DNA from: Euperipatoides rowelli
Taxonomy: Eukaryota > Onychophora > Udeonychophora > Euonychophora > Peripatopsidae
Length of the DNA stretch: 12,771 bases
Reading direction: 5' to 3' (one strand)
Assembly (NCBI GenBank): GCA_003024985.2
Contig: PXIH01S0015424.1
The notes under the pieces were generated by a model. The model made no database searches. It had not been told where the DNA came from and saw only the letters and a list, made by a program, of their open reading frames with translations. The position numbers and the translations under genes were made by a program. Of this stretch, positions 1 through 8,604 are shown in pieces (positions within the stretch are counted from its first letter, which is position 1; each line of letters opens with the position of its first letter).

Positions 1-856
1 ATGATTATTTGAACGATTGTATGTAATTTATATATTATCAATCTTTTCTCTAGAGATTTGTTTTTCTACTAATTCAAGCTTATCCTATAATAATAATTCT
101 TATTAGATCAATTTATTGTACATAAAATCCACATCCAATTGGGAAGGATTTTAGTTAACCATATATAAATGTACGGTATATATATATTGTTATTTATTGT
201 TTTTTTTTACAAGAGATGTAATTTAATTTGTGTTCATTTCTATCTATTGATTTATTAATTAATATACGCTATGAATAAAAAGTAAATAAATAACAAATGT
301 AGCTTCCGAAGGTACAAAAATAAATAAATGTTATGGTGAAATTGAATTTTCATTGCAAAACACCTTGATTCTTGTAATAAAGCTATGAAGCATGAAATAA
401 TTACATGTTAAAAGGCGATTACAAATGTGGTGTTGTCTAAGGCCAAGCATAGGCACATTATACATTATTATATTAATAAGTAGAGAAAAACAAATATTAG
501 AGGAAATGGTAAATTAAGTTTATACCAGATACCAGTTCTAAGGTGTTTAAATGTTAAAATAATAGTTTGCTCATAAATTTGACTAGCATTTCGTCTGGTA
601 ACTTCATAATGAGAATTCAATTAAAACATGCAGTAAAAGAAGGAATATCCCCCCCCCCCCTATAAAATTAGAAATTATTAGAGAAATATGATTAACAAAA
701 AATTTACAATAGGAAAGATAGTAATACATGCTATAAAATTACAATGGAAATTATGCATGATTACAAGGGAATATACCATACTATATCTAAGCATGAAAGC
801 TATTAATATAAATATTTTACTGTATGTATGAAATTTAAACGTATCCAGTCACTTAC
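1..856. other. Symplekin intron, downstream part; no gene seen
   Basis: This is AT-rich sequence downstream of the exon E donor. I looked on the minus strand for the next conserved symplekin block (a YLP..MP..F peptide) and did not find it. There is a 12-base C run at 649-660. I see no coding, RNA or clear transposon feature. Confidence 0.6.
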
Positions 857-1012
857 CATGCTTAACAAAACCAAATCGGCTACATTGGTAGGTGATAACA
901 TAGGAATCAGATCTTCAGACGTGATATCTATGGCAGTGTTGGCCATTGTTTTGGTGATTTTCCCCACATATTTATTTTCCCCTTCATCGCCATCTTTTTC
1001 TTCTTCAACGCT
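857..1012 (-). CDS. SYMPK: Symplekin, exon E (acidic linker and LSPTNVADLVLLSM block)
   Basis: This is 52 codons, phase 0. It opens with a very acidic stretch, SVEEEKDGDEGEN, then leads into ITSEDLIPMLSPTNVADLVLLSM. Vertebrate symplekin, from memory, has an acidic linker followed by [23 protein letters not shown], a close match in sequence and order. The acceptor is ATTTTTAG|AGCGTT and the donor is AGCATG|GTAAGTGAC. An AG two bases inside the acceptor would break the frame, so the outer AG is chosen. The next conserved stretch (vertebrate VYLPEAMP-like) is not visible between 1 and 856, so the following exon is outside the window. The preceding intron is 6,174 bp and contains most of the transposon debris. 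Confidence 0.92.
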
Positions 1013-1530
1013 CTAAAAATAAATTGAAATTAATTACAAGTATTTTGAAAAGGCTAAATAGGCCTAGATTAAAAAAAATTAAAAAAAAAAAAAAATTTCA
1101 ATTTAAAAAAAAAAGTGTAGAATAAAATGGAAACCTCATGAGAAGTAAAATTATATTGTCATTCCCTCTCCACAGTTCATAATCACTATTCTTCTGTTTG
1201 ATATTTTCTAGTCAAATTAAGCAATTCCATAGAGAAAATTAATAATAAATTGAAGAAAAAATTTTTTGGCATGGACATTTTGGTTTTATTTCAATTTAAT
1301 ATAAGGTAATTGTCGATTTACACAGATTTAATCGACACGTTTTTGGAATAACTATTTAACAATTAGTATAACTTTTCAAATAACACGATTATTTGTTTGA
1401 AATAACTAGTATACAGCATATAAAGATTTATTTTAGAATAACAATAAGAAAGTAAGTAAACTATTATGCTTTTGTTAATGCTAGGATAGCTTTTGTTAAC
1501 ATTATAATAAATCTGAGAGAGATTAATTAA

Positions 1531-2870
1531 TTAATTTATTTCAAATTTTATATTGTCTATACCTGTAGATAATGAATCTTTGAGTTCTGAAATAATACAA
1601 GATATTAATAATTGATCAACATGAATATCCGAGAAAAAGCCAATATACTATCAGTAGAAATATTAATTCCAGAAGAAAAATGGGTAAATATTCAGAAAAT
1701 ACAGTACCTCTATCAATTTCGAATTTGTCAATCTATTAAAACAAATATTTAAAACTTGATTATTTGTATTATTTTTAATTCCTTTAAATAATCAAACAAT
1801 ATATACTGTATATATATATTTTTTTGATCTGGTAATTAATTATATTCAATTCAAAGCTTTTAGTTGCCCATTTAGTCTATTTCTTACAATTTTATAATTT
1901 GTTTAGTTAAGTTCAGATTTATTTTTACTATAAACTTTGAATAGTCTTTTTTTTTTTTCTAATATTAATCTGTGACAAGTCACAGAATTCCTATTTGAAT
2001 AAGAAATTTTAACTAAAGGGACATGATCTAATACAATTTCATAATATCATTAATAACCCTAGCGTAATCTATATGATATTTGGGTCATTTAAAGCATTGT
2101 TTAAATTAACAAGATTTAGCCTTTCATTAATCCTTTAATAGTTTGCTCTCTTATAAACAAAAAACTGTTTAAATGATCTTTTAAATGGGTCTTTGGGAAA
2201 TAGATCAAACCGTATCACTACGTGATCACTTAACCATAAGGGTGGGTCATAATCAATATTAAAAACAGAATCAGCGTTTAATGAAAAGATTAATCAAATA
2301 GCGATGACTGGATACCCCTAAATCTTGTATTGAATTTAACATGCTGTATAAAAAAATTTCCCGACACACAAAATCTTTCTCTGAATGAATCATTGGGGTA
2401 ATTGCAGGAACCCATATCCCAATCAATTAGAGGGAGGTTAAAATATCCTCTAAGAAATATATCATCAAAATAACTATTAGAATAAAACTTATCAATTCCC
2501 ATCTTAATGGCTTCTAAAACATTAGAGTCTCTAGAATATTTGTATTAGGGGGCCGGTAAAAAGTACCAAAAATATAATTAGAATGATTAATATTAACTTC
2601 AAAGCAAACCGTTTCAAGATCATCTACTACGAACTCAATATTATTATATGTTGTTAATTCGTTAGAAATATATATTTATACCCCCCTCCATGACCATTCA
2701 CCCTATCATATCTCAAAGTATTAAAACCTGAGATTGCAATATTTTCATCCAAAACAGACAAATTAAGCCATGATTCAACTATTATCATTATAGAAATTTT
2801 ATATTTATATAAATATGCTTAGATTTCAAGGATCTTATTGTTTACTGAATTTATAGTGAAAGCACAGTTG
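1531..2870 (-). pseudogene. LINE ORF2 remnant: endonuclease domain and start of RT
   Basis: Endonuclease (EEP-fold) landmarks appear in order on the minus strand. VESWLNLSVLDENIAISGF (around 2725-2785) corresponds to the usual ETWL...I.GY motif with its catalytic Glu. It is followed by YDRVNGHGGGY, then FGTFYRPPN. At about 2411-2455 there is RGYFNLPLIDWD, equivalent to GDFNLP.IDW but with the catalytic Asp replaced by Tyr. At about 2210-2242 there is WLSDHVVIRF, the SDH motif. A linker with NRNSVTCHRL and RNRLNGQLKAL follows, then ISELKDSLSTGIDNIKFEI (about 1540-1600), matching the I..LK...S.GID.I opening of LINE reverse transcriptases. Frame changes occur between nearly all of these pieces. 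Nothing resembling the RT palm is seen further on. Confidence 0.75.
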
Positions 2871-2939
2871 TAATAATCCAAACCCGTTTGTATTAATTGC
2901 TATTCTCTGGCTCCACCTATGTCATCCAAATCATTCTAA

Positions 2940-3898
2940 GAATTAGTAAGGTGATCAATTTTAATAATTTCACCTTTTTAAATTTTTAGTTTCTCTCCTT
3001 GCTCAATTCTTATTTTTATTTCTTTCCCAAGTAGAAATTCCTTGTCTCTATCTGCCTTATTTTTGTCAAGAAAAAAATGCAATTGTTTAAATATAGGATT
3101 AGGTGAATGGGCTAACATTTTGTATTTTTATAAAAAAAACCATTTAGCCTCAATGTTATTAAAATATACTTTTATTAAGCCTTTATTATTTTGGGTCAAA
3201 ATTTGATGCAAACTAAAGTCTCCGTCTGTAAAAGCTAAACCAAAATAAATGCACAATTCATTAATCATATTATAAATGCCAGCACTATCATTCACTGAAG
3301 CCACGGGGAAACCAGAAATCATTACATTTTTCCTTCTACAGTATATGCTCTATCCATTGACTGAGAAATCTGTTTATCTAACTCATTTTTGTCTATTATA
3401 TTACGCAATTTAACCTGCATATCAGACATATCTGCCCTAATAGCCTCGATACTGTCTAATAAACCAAAGTTAGACCTATCAGTAATGACGACGATTGATA
3501 TTATTTTGATATATTTTGAAATTCCCCACATATTGTATCAAATCTATTTTCAAGTAAACCTATCTTAGTTTTACAACTGGAGATTTGTTCGTTACTTGAC
3601 TATATATAGCCAGAAATCTTTTCAAATTTTAGAAATTTTTTATCGAATTCTGCTCGTGAAGAATCCATCTTTGACGATACAGCATCCATTCTATGAGATA
3701 CAGTATATCCAATTTCTCTCTAACTAAAGGTTTACATGATACACAGTACCAAAGATCAGATGAGTTGGACAAATAATTGTATTGAACCTTAGAAACATTT
3801 TGACAATCGGGATGAAACCATGAATTACAGGCGTCACAAAGCATACCTGAATCATTCACAATTAATTCACACTTTTTGTTTGATCTAGGCTGATGCAT
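2940..3898 (-). pseudogene. LINE ORF1 remnant: PHD finger, coiled coil, RRM-like part
   Basis: The first open segment (3629-3898, 89 codons) begins MHQPRSNKKCELIV. It has a PHD-type zinc pattern with Cys10, Cys21, Cys24, His29, Cys32, Cys52 and Cys55, in the contexts LCDACNSWFHPDC and LWYCVSC; one Cys of the first pair seems lost. After a frame break, 3322-3531 gives a heptad-like stretch (SIEAIRADMSDMQVKLRNII). The next frame (3128-3322) reads MISGFPVASVNDSAGIYN, like the start of the RRM-like domain of CR1-group ORF1 (usually ISGIP). After a stop the reading continues with DRDKEFLLGKEIKIRIEQG, a basic segment ending near 2940. At least two frame changes and several stops make it a pseudogene. 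In active elements this protein binds the element RNA. Confidence 0.75.
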
Positions 3899-4015
3899 AA
3901 TAAAAATTGTACAATAAACAATTTAAAATTTACACTTAAGTTGATAGAGAGTTAAGCAATAGTCGGAGCACAAAAATAAAGAGGTAAACATATACTAAAA
4001 TAGTAACGTACCTAT

Positions 4016-4219
4016 AATGTTAACAAGCAATAAATTAAAATAAATTTAAATAAGCTCCGACAGCTAGAACTCTCTACAACTGTATAGATGTGACCAAAGA
4101 AACTATTCTTATACTGTATTCAGCTTCCGGTATTCTTGTACGCAGACGTAAATCAAACTGCAATGTTAACAAGCAATAAATTAAAATAAATTTAAATAAG
4201 CTCTGACAGCTAGAACTCT
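4016..4219. repeat. Pair of 58-bp direct repeats next to the LINE 5' side
   Basis: The 58 bases at 4016-4073 recur at 4162-4219, starting AATGTTAACAAGCAATAAAT and ending GACAGCTAGAACTCT. I see a single difference (CTCCGAC versus CTCTGAC). The offset is 146 bp. They lie 118-321 bp upstream of the LINE ORF1 on its strand, so they may be repeated 5' UTR/promoter monomers of that element; this is inference. An imperfect inverted copy of the last part lies at 3947-3970 (AGAGAGTT...GTCGGAGC). Confidence 0.8.
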
Positions 4220-4492
4220 ATGTTATTTTTTTTTTAAATAACTTGGACAAAATATTTCTAATCAGCATGGTTGAACTGTAATCAATTAAATAAGCTATAA
4301 GTAACTATTTCACAACAGATGAAAAAAATGAAATTTACGCAAATAAGATTCTAGATATACTGTATAAAGATAAGTCCATATTTCTGAGAGGGATGAGGGT
4401 AGACAGTTAGTTTATAGAAAGATTATTATTATTATTTTATCCATTTTATTTTATTTGCAACAATGTTTTTTGTAAATAATCTAATAAAAAAA

Positions 4493-4635
4493 GTAACGTC
4501 CATAAAATTCCCGTTCCTGACAAAAATTTTAATTAGTTACAACTTTCAGTTTCTTTATTTTTCATGTAACTAGTTCCCTGCCCGTTCCTGAAAAATGTAA
4601 CGGCCGCTTGTAACGTGTCCTTTTATGGCCGTTAC
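4493..4635. mobile_element. Short MITE-like element with 15-bp inverted ends
   Basis: The left end GTAACGTCCATAAAA (4493-4507) is the reverse complement of the right end TTTTATGGCCGTTAC (4621-4635) except for one base. The interior contains CCCGTTCCTG twice (4509-4518 in a slightly different form, and 4581-4590) and another GTAACGGCC at 4597-4605, which can pair with the right end. At 143 bp and without coding potential it fits a MITE. No clear target-site duplication is visible, so the superfamily is not assigned. Confidence 0.6.
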
Positions 4636-5149
4636 TAACAAACTCTGTCTATATAGTAGTATTTTACTATTCATCAAATGTTATTAGTACTGTTGGCTAT
4701 CTCTTAATTCAAACATACATTTATCTACATTATATAATTTTGAAAGATAAAATTTGGGAACAAGATACTTAACAGAAGAATAATGAGTATTTTTGCCATA
4801 TTTGATCTTCCAAAATTTTTAAAAGCAGCTAAGAATTTATGGTAGAATGCATACAACATGAATACCAAATAACGAAATGTTAGTGACTAATTTCTTTTCA
4901 AATTGACTAGTTTTTATTTTCAGTAGGTAATAGCTGTACTGACTAATTTTTATTTTAAAGCAGAGGAAAGCCTGTTAATAATCAAACAATTGAAATGATT
5001 TACATGAATTTAAATGACAATAGGTGATGGACCGATCTTAATGACAATGGCTAGTAATATTTAGTTTAATAGCCTATATGAAACATAAAAATATTGGCTG
5101 GCTTACTAAAGTTTTTAAGCTGTCAAAGAGATTGCGATTCCAGGCATGA

Positions 5150-5620
5150 ATTTCAGGCGCTAGCCTATAGTTAGGATAGGAGCACGTTTTGTTTGAACAG
5201 CGGTAAAATCAGGAACTTAAGTTGGCAAACTTTACAGTTGGGAATGGTCAGGGAACAACTGCAGCACTAGCAGCTGACAGACTGGGTGACAAGATGTCGA
5301 CGTACTGGTTGATAAGACCAAGATCAAATTCTTCTGCTATCTTTTATAGGAATCAAGGATGTAATCAGATTTAGGATTCTCCAATTGATTTGCTTACTTT
5401 TTAATCCAATAGGATTATTAGCTTTAATCCAATGAGGTCGACTCCTTCAACCTGGACTCTTTAGTTTCCACTATGCTCTATGCTTTTGTATGAGCACTCC
5501 TTTAGGAATATAAAAGCCATATGTTTACTATTTCCAACGAGTCTTTGATTTAGGGTGGTTACCATTTCAATCCAGTAGTTTTTTCTTAATTTTGATGTTT
5601 GCCGAAGAATGATCAGTAAG
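5150..5620. other. Higher-complexity stretch, possible LTR or promoter-like fragment
   Basis: This part of the intron is less A/T-simple than its surroundings. It has a TATAAAAG on the plus strand at about 5511 (AATATAAAAGCC) and another on the minus strand at about 5340-5348 (CCTATAAAAG), facing away from each other. TATA boxes placed within repeats are typical of LTR retrotransposons, but I found no matching TG...CA ends, duplicated target or coding region. It may equally be an unrelated old repeat. Confidence 0.25.
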
Positions 5621-5907
5621 TTTTTATCCTTGATTTTATTTTATTATTTAAGTCCTTCCAAAGTGAGACAGGGTTTAAGCAGCCACTAGCATTTTTGCCA
5701 AATGCTAATAAATCTAAGATTTTGCTTATTTTTGGCTCAACACACTTAGCCAAAGTGCTATTTTTTATGTTTAAATACCACTTTAGAAATGGGTATATGA
5801 AGATTTCATGTTTTAAATACCACTTTAATAATAAAATTTTCAGTACTAAAATTAATTTGACTATTGGACATCATATTTTTGCTAAAATTTGTCAAATGGC
5901 TATTTGA

Positions 5908-5979
5908 CGAAACTCAACAATAAACAAGCTTATCTGATCACTGGAGAGATCAGATAAGCTTGTTTATTGTTGAGTTTCG
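5908..5979. repeat. Perfect 32-bp inverted repeat with 8-nt loop
   Basis: The 32 bases at 5908-5939 (starting CGAAACTCAACAATAAACAA) are the exact reverse complement of 5948-5979; the 8-base loop is ACTGGAGA. Outside the perfect stem the similarity goes on imperfectly (TCAAAT at 5892-5897 against ATTTGA at 5991-5996). In the symplekin pre-mRNA it would fold into a very stable hairpin. It may be the core of a foldback element, a small-RNA precursor, or a cloning or assembly artefact. Confidence 0.9.
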
Positions 5980-6497
5980 CTTTGACAGCTATTTGAGGCA
6001 CCATCTACAGTTTATCGGTTTTTTAGAATCTTGAACATTTATATTGAATGGAAGTTTTTCAATGTTAATAATTGTTCTTTATCTTTGCCATTATTATAAG
6101 CATTCATTTGCCATTTATTTTCTCTACTCCTAGTGCCATATATAGGATTGATGTGTAGTGGTCCCCTGATTAAAGAATTTCCTATAGGATAACAAAATAT
6201 CTTAGAAAGACCTGCAAAGAAATTGATAATGCACTAACACTTTGTTAAATCTTTATACAAAGCACAAAAATTTTACTAATTAAGGGTAAAAAAAAAGATC
6301 ATGTTTGTTATAGATCCGATCGCTCTCCGATACACAAATTTAGTATAATTATTATGGAAGGTTAAATATGTGCACATGGTTGATATAGTGTTAGTCTAAG
6401 ATCGTATTATTGTGGTATATTAAGTTGATAATAGCATGTATAAATGTATACATATATTATACAATAGTATTGTACTGTATGTACAGTATATACTGTA

Positions 6498-7068
6498 CGA
6501 TGGAGGACCCGAATGTAACCGAAATATAATTATTAAAAATCAATAATTCATTAAAACGTTTTAATTTTTTTTTTATATCTAATTTTACTTTTACTATGGC
6601 AGATAAACGCGAACAGCGCATCAATATTAAATTCTGTTTTCTTTTCAAGAAAACACCAGCTGAAACTTTAGCTATGCTGAGAGAGGTATACAAAGAAGCA
6701 GTATGAGGCAAACTCAAGTTTATGAGTGGTTTTCTAGGATTAAAAAAAGGTGACATAAACACTGAAAACCAACCACGTTCAGGCAGACCTGTCAACTAGC
6801 CACACCGATAATATCGCAAGAGTGCGTCTAGCAATTGTTGAGTATCATCGCCGCACTATTGATGAAATTTCAGAGGAGACAGGGATATCATGGTCTGTTT
6901 GTCAGCGCATATTAACTCAAGATTTAAATATGCTTTAAAAAATTAAAAAAAAATTCCATTCATAATTAGAAGTCATTGTACATTATAAATAAATGATATA
7001 CGATAATAATTATTAATAGATAAATAATTAAAAATTTGATTTTTCGGGAACTTCTGGGTCCACCCTCG
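6498..7068 (+). mobile_element. Internally deleted mariner-family transposon
   Basis: The ends are inverted repeats of about 28 bp: left CGATGGAGGACCCGAATGTA, and the right end read on the minus strand CGAGGGTGGACCCAGAAGTT, agreeing at most positions. Each end is flanked by TA (6496-6497 and 7069-7070), the mariner/Tc1 target-site duplication. At 571 bp it is less than half the roughly 1.3 kb of complete mariners. The left part carries a broken transposase start; the region that should hold the catalytic DD(34)D domain is gone, leaving an AT-rich join near 6940-7030. It was inserted within a TATACAGTATATACTGTA-type stretch. It is non-autonomous. Confidence 0.9.
6596..6938 (+). pseudogene. Mariner transposase N-terminal remnant (two HTH regions)
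   Basis: The ATG at 6596 opens MADKREQRINIKFCFLFKK, the start of a mariner DNA-binding domain (HTH_48 type). A stop is met at codon 37 (6704-6706), but the adjacent frame continues with RQTQVYEWFSRIKK. The first frame resumes at GDINTENQPRSGRP, the conserved mariner linker (usually DDPRSGRP). A further shift gives HTDNIARVRLAIVEYHRRT and then ISEETGISWSVCQRILTQDL, the second HTH with its recognition-helix motif. It ends at a TAA at 6936-6938. Mariner transposase is usually about 345 residues; only about the first third is represented, with three frame changes and no catalytic Asp residues. It is non-functional. Confidence 0.88.
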
Positions 7069-7186
7069 TATATGTACTGTATATATAGTATTGTCAACTT
7101 AATATACTACACACATAGTATGATGGCCGGGCAATTTATGTTTCATGTTAGAAACTTAAACTTATCACAGTAAATAAAAAAATTAC

Positions 7187-7273
7187 CTCTATTTTTATCC
7201 TCTTGGCGCTGGCTTCTTCATATTTGGCTGCCTTACGTTTTAACTCATCCGGCTTAGGTAAATTTCTTAAAAC
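7187..7273 (-). CDS. SYMPK: Symplekin, exon D (basic, NLS-like linker)
   Basis: This is 29 codons, phase 0 at both ends: a peptide starting VLRNLPKPDELKRKAAK and ending ASAKRIKIE. The acceptor is ATATTTGTAG|GTTTTAAG and the donor is ATAGAG|GTAATT. The start (V/I-L/A-R-N-L/M-P) aligns with the remembered vertebrate EIARNMP segment. The two basic clusters, LKRKAAK and AKRIKIE, correspond in position to the vertebrate KRPRDD and KKMKLE clusters, so this is likely the nuclear localisation region of a predominantly nuclear protein. That function is inference from composition and position. The exon lies just left of the 88-bp intron and 119 bp from the right edge of the mariner remnant in the next intron. 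Confidence 0.9.
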
Positions 7274-7361
7274 CTACAAATATTCAAAGGAGTTACAATA
7301 AACTTTTATACACGATACCAAAGCTAAGAAATAACTTGATTTCTAGAATAAGGTTACATAC

Positions 7362-7457
7362 TTCGTTGGCTGTTGCTCCCAGATCAGTCAGGAGAGTAGT
7401 GATTTGAGGATGGTAATCAATGGATGAGGGATGCTTCAGAAGGTTTAAAAGTTGAAA
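7362..7457 (-). CDS. SYMPK: Symplekin, exon C (LLKHPSS...LLTDLGA block)
   Basis: This is 32 complete codons, phase 0 at both ends. The peptide starts FQLLNLLKHPSS and ends TTLLTDLGATANE. Vertebrate symplekin, from memory, reads SVLKHPAS then QITTLLVDLGTPQAE at the same place directly after the exon B block, so order and spacing are conserved. The acceptor is ATTTCTTTGCAG|TTTCAA and the donor is GCCAACGAA|GTATGTAACC. It closes the last helix pair of the N-terminal domain. An 88-bp intron, by far the shortest here, separates it from exon D. There are no stops or frameshifts, so this looks like a live gene and not a retrocopy; the presence of introns agrees. Confidence 0.94.
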
Positions 7458-7620
7458 CTGCAAAGAAATATACAGTATACACAGGTCTATACAGTAAATT
7501 TATACATATGAATACACAGTATATAAACAACTTATACAGTGCATAGATTTTTTTACAAAAGATGTATAATTATAGTATATACAGTATATTATATACATTG
7601 TATGCATTATATACTGTATA

Positions 7621-7700
7621 CGAATGCTTATCCAAAAGAAACCGGTAATTATTAAAAATCAATAATTCATTAAAACGCTTTAATTATTATTTTCCTATTA
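7621..7700 (+). mobile_element. Second mariner left-end fragment, same family
   Basis: The stretch ATTATTAAAAATCAATAATT followed by CATTAAAACGCTTTAAT (7650 onward) is almost identical to 6529-6562 in the mariner element. The bases before it (TA then CGAATGC...AAACCGG) resemble a diverged left terminal repeat. No right end or transposase part follows before 7857. It is a solo 5' fragment of the same family, about 1.1 kb from the larger copy, on the other side of exons C and D. Confidence 0.7.
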
Positions 7701-7857
7701 AATTTAATCATTATTAAATCATTCTACAGAGTTTGATTTTTTTAAAAAATTGTTACTAGTCTAGTGGCTCCAGCTATTTTTTAAAACTGAGAGATTAAAG
7801 AAAAAAAAAACAGAAATTCAACTTATTGTTTTGATTTTTATTAAGCTAACTGTTTAA

Positions 7858-8604
7858 CCCGGCAGTCGCCGCGGTCAGAAAGTTACATGAATAGTTGTGG
7901 TGTATCTGTGAGATATTTCAAAATATATAACAGATATAAAAAAACTTAAATAGTATTTTTTGTTCCTTTTTTATCAGGAATTTTTATATAAAAAAAAATC
8001 TAAAAGCCGGAAGTATGCAACTTTAACCATTACAGCTCGTATTTACTGTATGTAAAATAATACATTATGTTAAATATTTCAAAATCTATAACAGATACAA
8101 AAAAACTTACAGTATTTTTTTTGTTCCTTTTTTTTATCAGGAATTTTAATATATAAAAAAAAAATCCAAGAAACAAATTTTTATTTATGAATTTTTTTCT
8201 AAAAGTCGGCTATAAAAAAAAAGAGAAAAAAATCCAGTTCTTCTTACATTTTTCAATGCCGCTTCTCTGTCGTTAGAGATAGAATTTTTTGCTTTTTATT
8301 TTTGAAATCTGCATTAAATTCTGATTTTAAAAATGTGTAGTTTATTCCTAAATGTTTTTTTTTATATTTGTATTAAGCTACCTGAAGTCAAAACTTACGA
8401 GAGTCGTTGCGGTGTATCTGACAGATAAAATCAAAGGAAATCAATATATGCCTTTCCGTTATAAAACCGGCTAATTGACAGACGAAAAAACTCATTAATT
8501 TAGGAGCATTAAAGGCGTTATAATATTCTAGTTCAGCGCATTAGCTAGAAATTAATTTTTGCATATTAATTATGCATCTCACAGAAACCGTGACGACTGC
8601 CAGG
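7858..8604. mobile_element. Non-autonomous piggyBac-type element (747 bp)
   Basis: TTAA at 7854-7857 and again at 8605-8608 flank a 747-bp segment. Its ends are inverted repeats: left CCCGGCAGTCGCCGCGGT, and the right end read on the minus strand CCTGGCAGTCGTCACGGT. TTAA target duplication and termini starting with CC are the signature of piggyBac elements. No open reading frame of note lies inside, so it is a MITE-like derivative that would need a transposase supplied elsewhere. The interior holds a direct repeat (separate entry) and a GTTGTGGTGTATCTG / GTTGCGGTGTATCTG pair at about 7895 and 8406. Its position in the intron between exons B and C means it is transcribed with symplekin. Confidence 0.88.
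7913..8166. repeat. Internal direct repeat of about 90 bp in the piggyBac-type element
   Basis: The segment 7913-7999 recurs at about 8074-8166, starting ATATTTCAAAAT, passing through ATAACAGATA and TTGTTCC, and ending ATCAGGAATTTT plus an A run. Differences are mostly in homopolymer lengths and a few substitutions. The offset is about 160 bp. It probably arose by duplication within the element. Confidence 0.8.

Larger units (their letters stand above)
1531..3898 (-). mobile_element. Decayed CR1/L2-like non-LTR retrotransposon, 3' part missing
   Basis: Reading the minus strand from 3898 downward, the pieces come in the order expected for a CR1-group LINE: ORF1 with a PHD finger, a coiled-coil segment, an RRM-like segment and a basic tail, then ORF2 with an apurinic-type endonuclease domain and the very start of reverse transcriptase. 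Multiple stops and frameshifts interrupt both ORFs. The recognisable part stops near 1531, just after the STGIDNI motif that opens the RT domain; the YADD palm and 3' UTR are absent before exon E. LINE copies usually lose their 5' ends, so keeping the 5' part while losing the 3' part suggests a later deletion or another rearrangement. Exact ends and clade are uncertain. Confidence 0.8.
1013..7186 (-). other. Large symplekin intron hosting several transposon remnants
   Basis: This 6,174-bp GT-AG intron separates exons D and E; phase is 0 on both sides. It contains the LINE remnant, the 58-bp repeat pair, the MITE-like element, the perfect hairpin and the mariner derivative listed separately. 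The stretches 1013-1530, 4220-4492, 4636-5680 and 5997-6497 have no feature I can assign firmly; they are AT-rich with homopolymer tracts, and 5150-5600 is more complex and possibly LTR- or promoter-like. Confidence 0.85.

Noticed and set aside
828-1016. 62-codon plus-strand ORF with a serine-rich end
   Set aside because: It lies antisense to symplekin exon E, whose minus-strand translation matches a conserved family and has splice sites.
3128-3898. Host PHD-finger gene nested in the intron
   Set aside because: Stops and frame breaks follow at once, and the next segments match LINE ORF1 and endonuclease order, so it is a retrotransposon remnant.
5695-5907. 70-codon plus-strand ORF before the hairpin
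   Set aside because: Composition is AT-driven, it contains a direct repeat (TTTAAATACCACTTTA twice), and no domain is recognisable.
6457-6795. 112-codon minus-strand ORF, the longest in the window
   Set aside because: It is the antisense shadow of the mariner terminal repeat and transposase start and shows no family motif.
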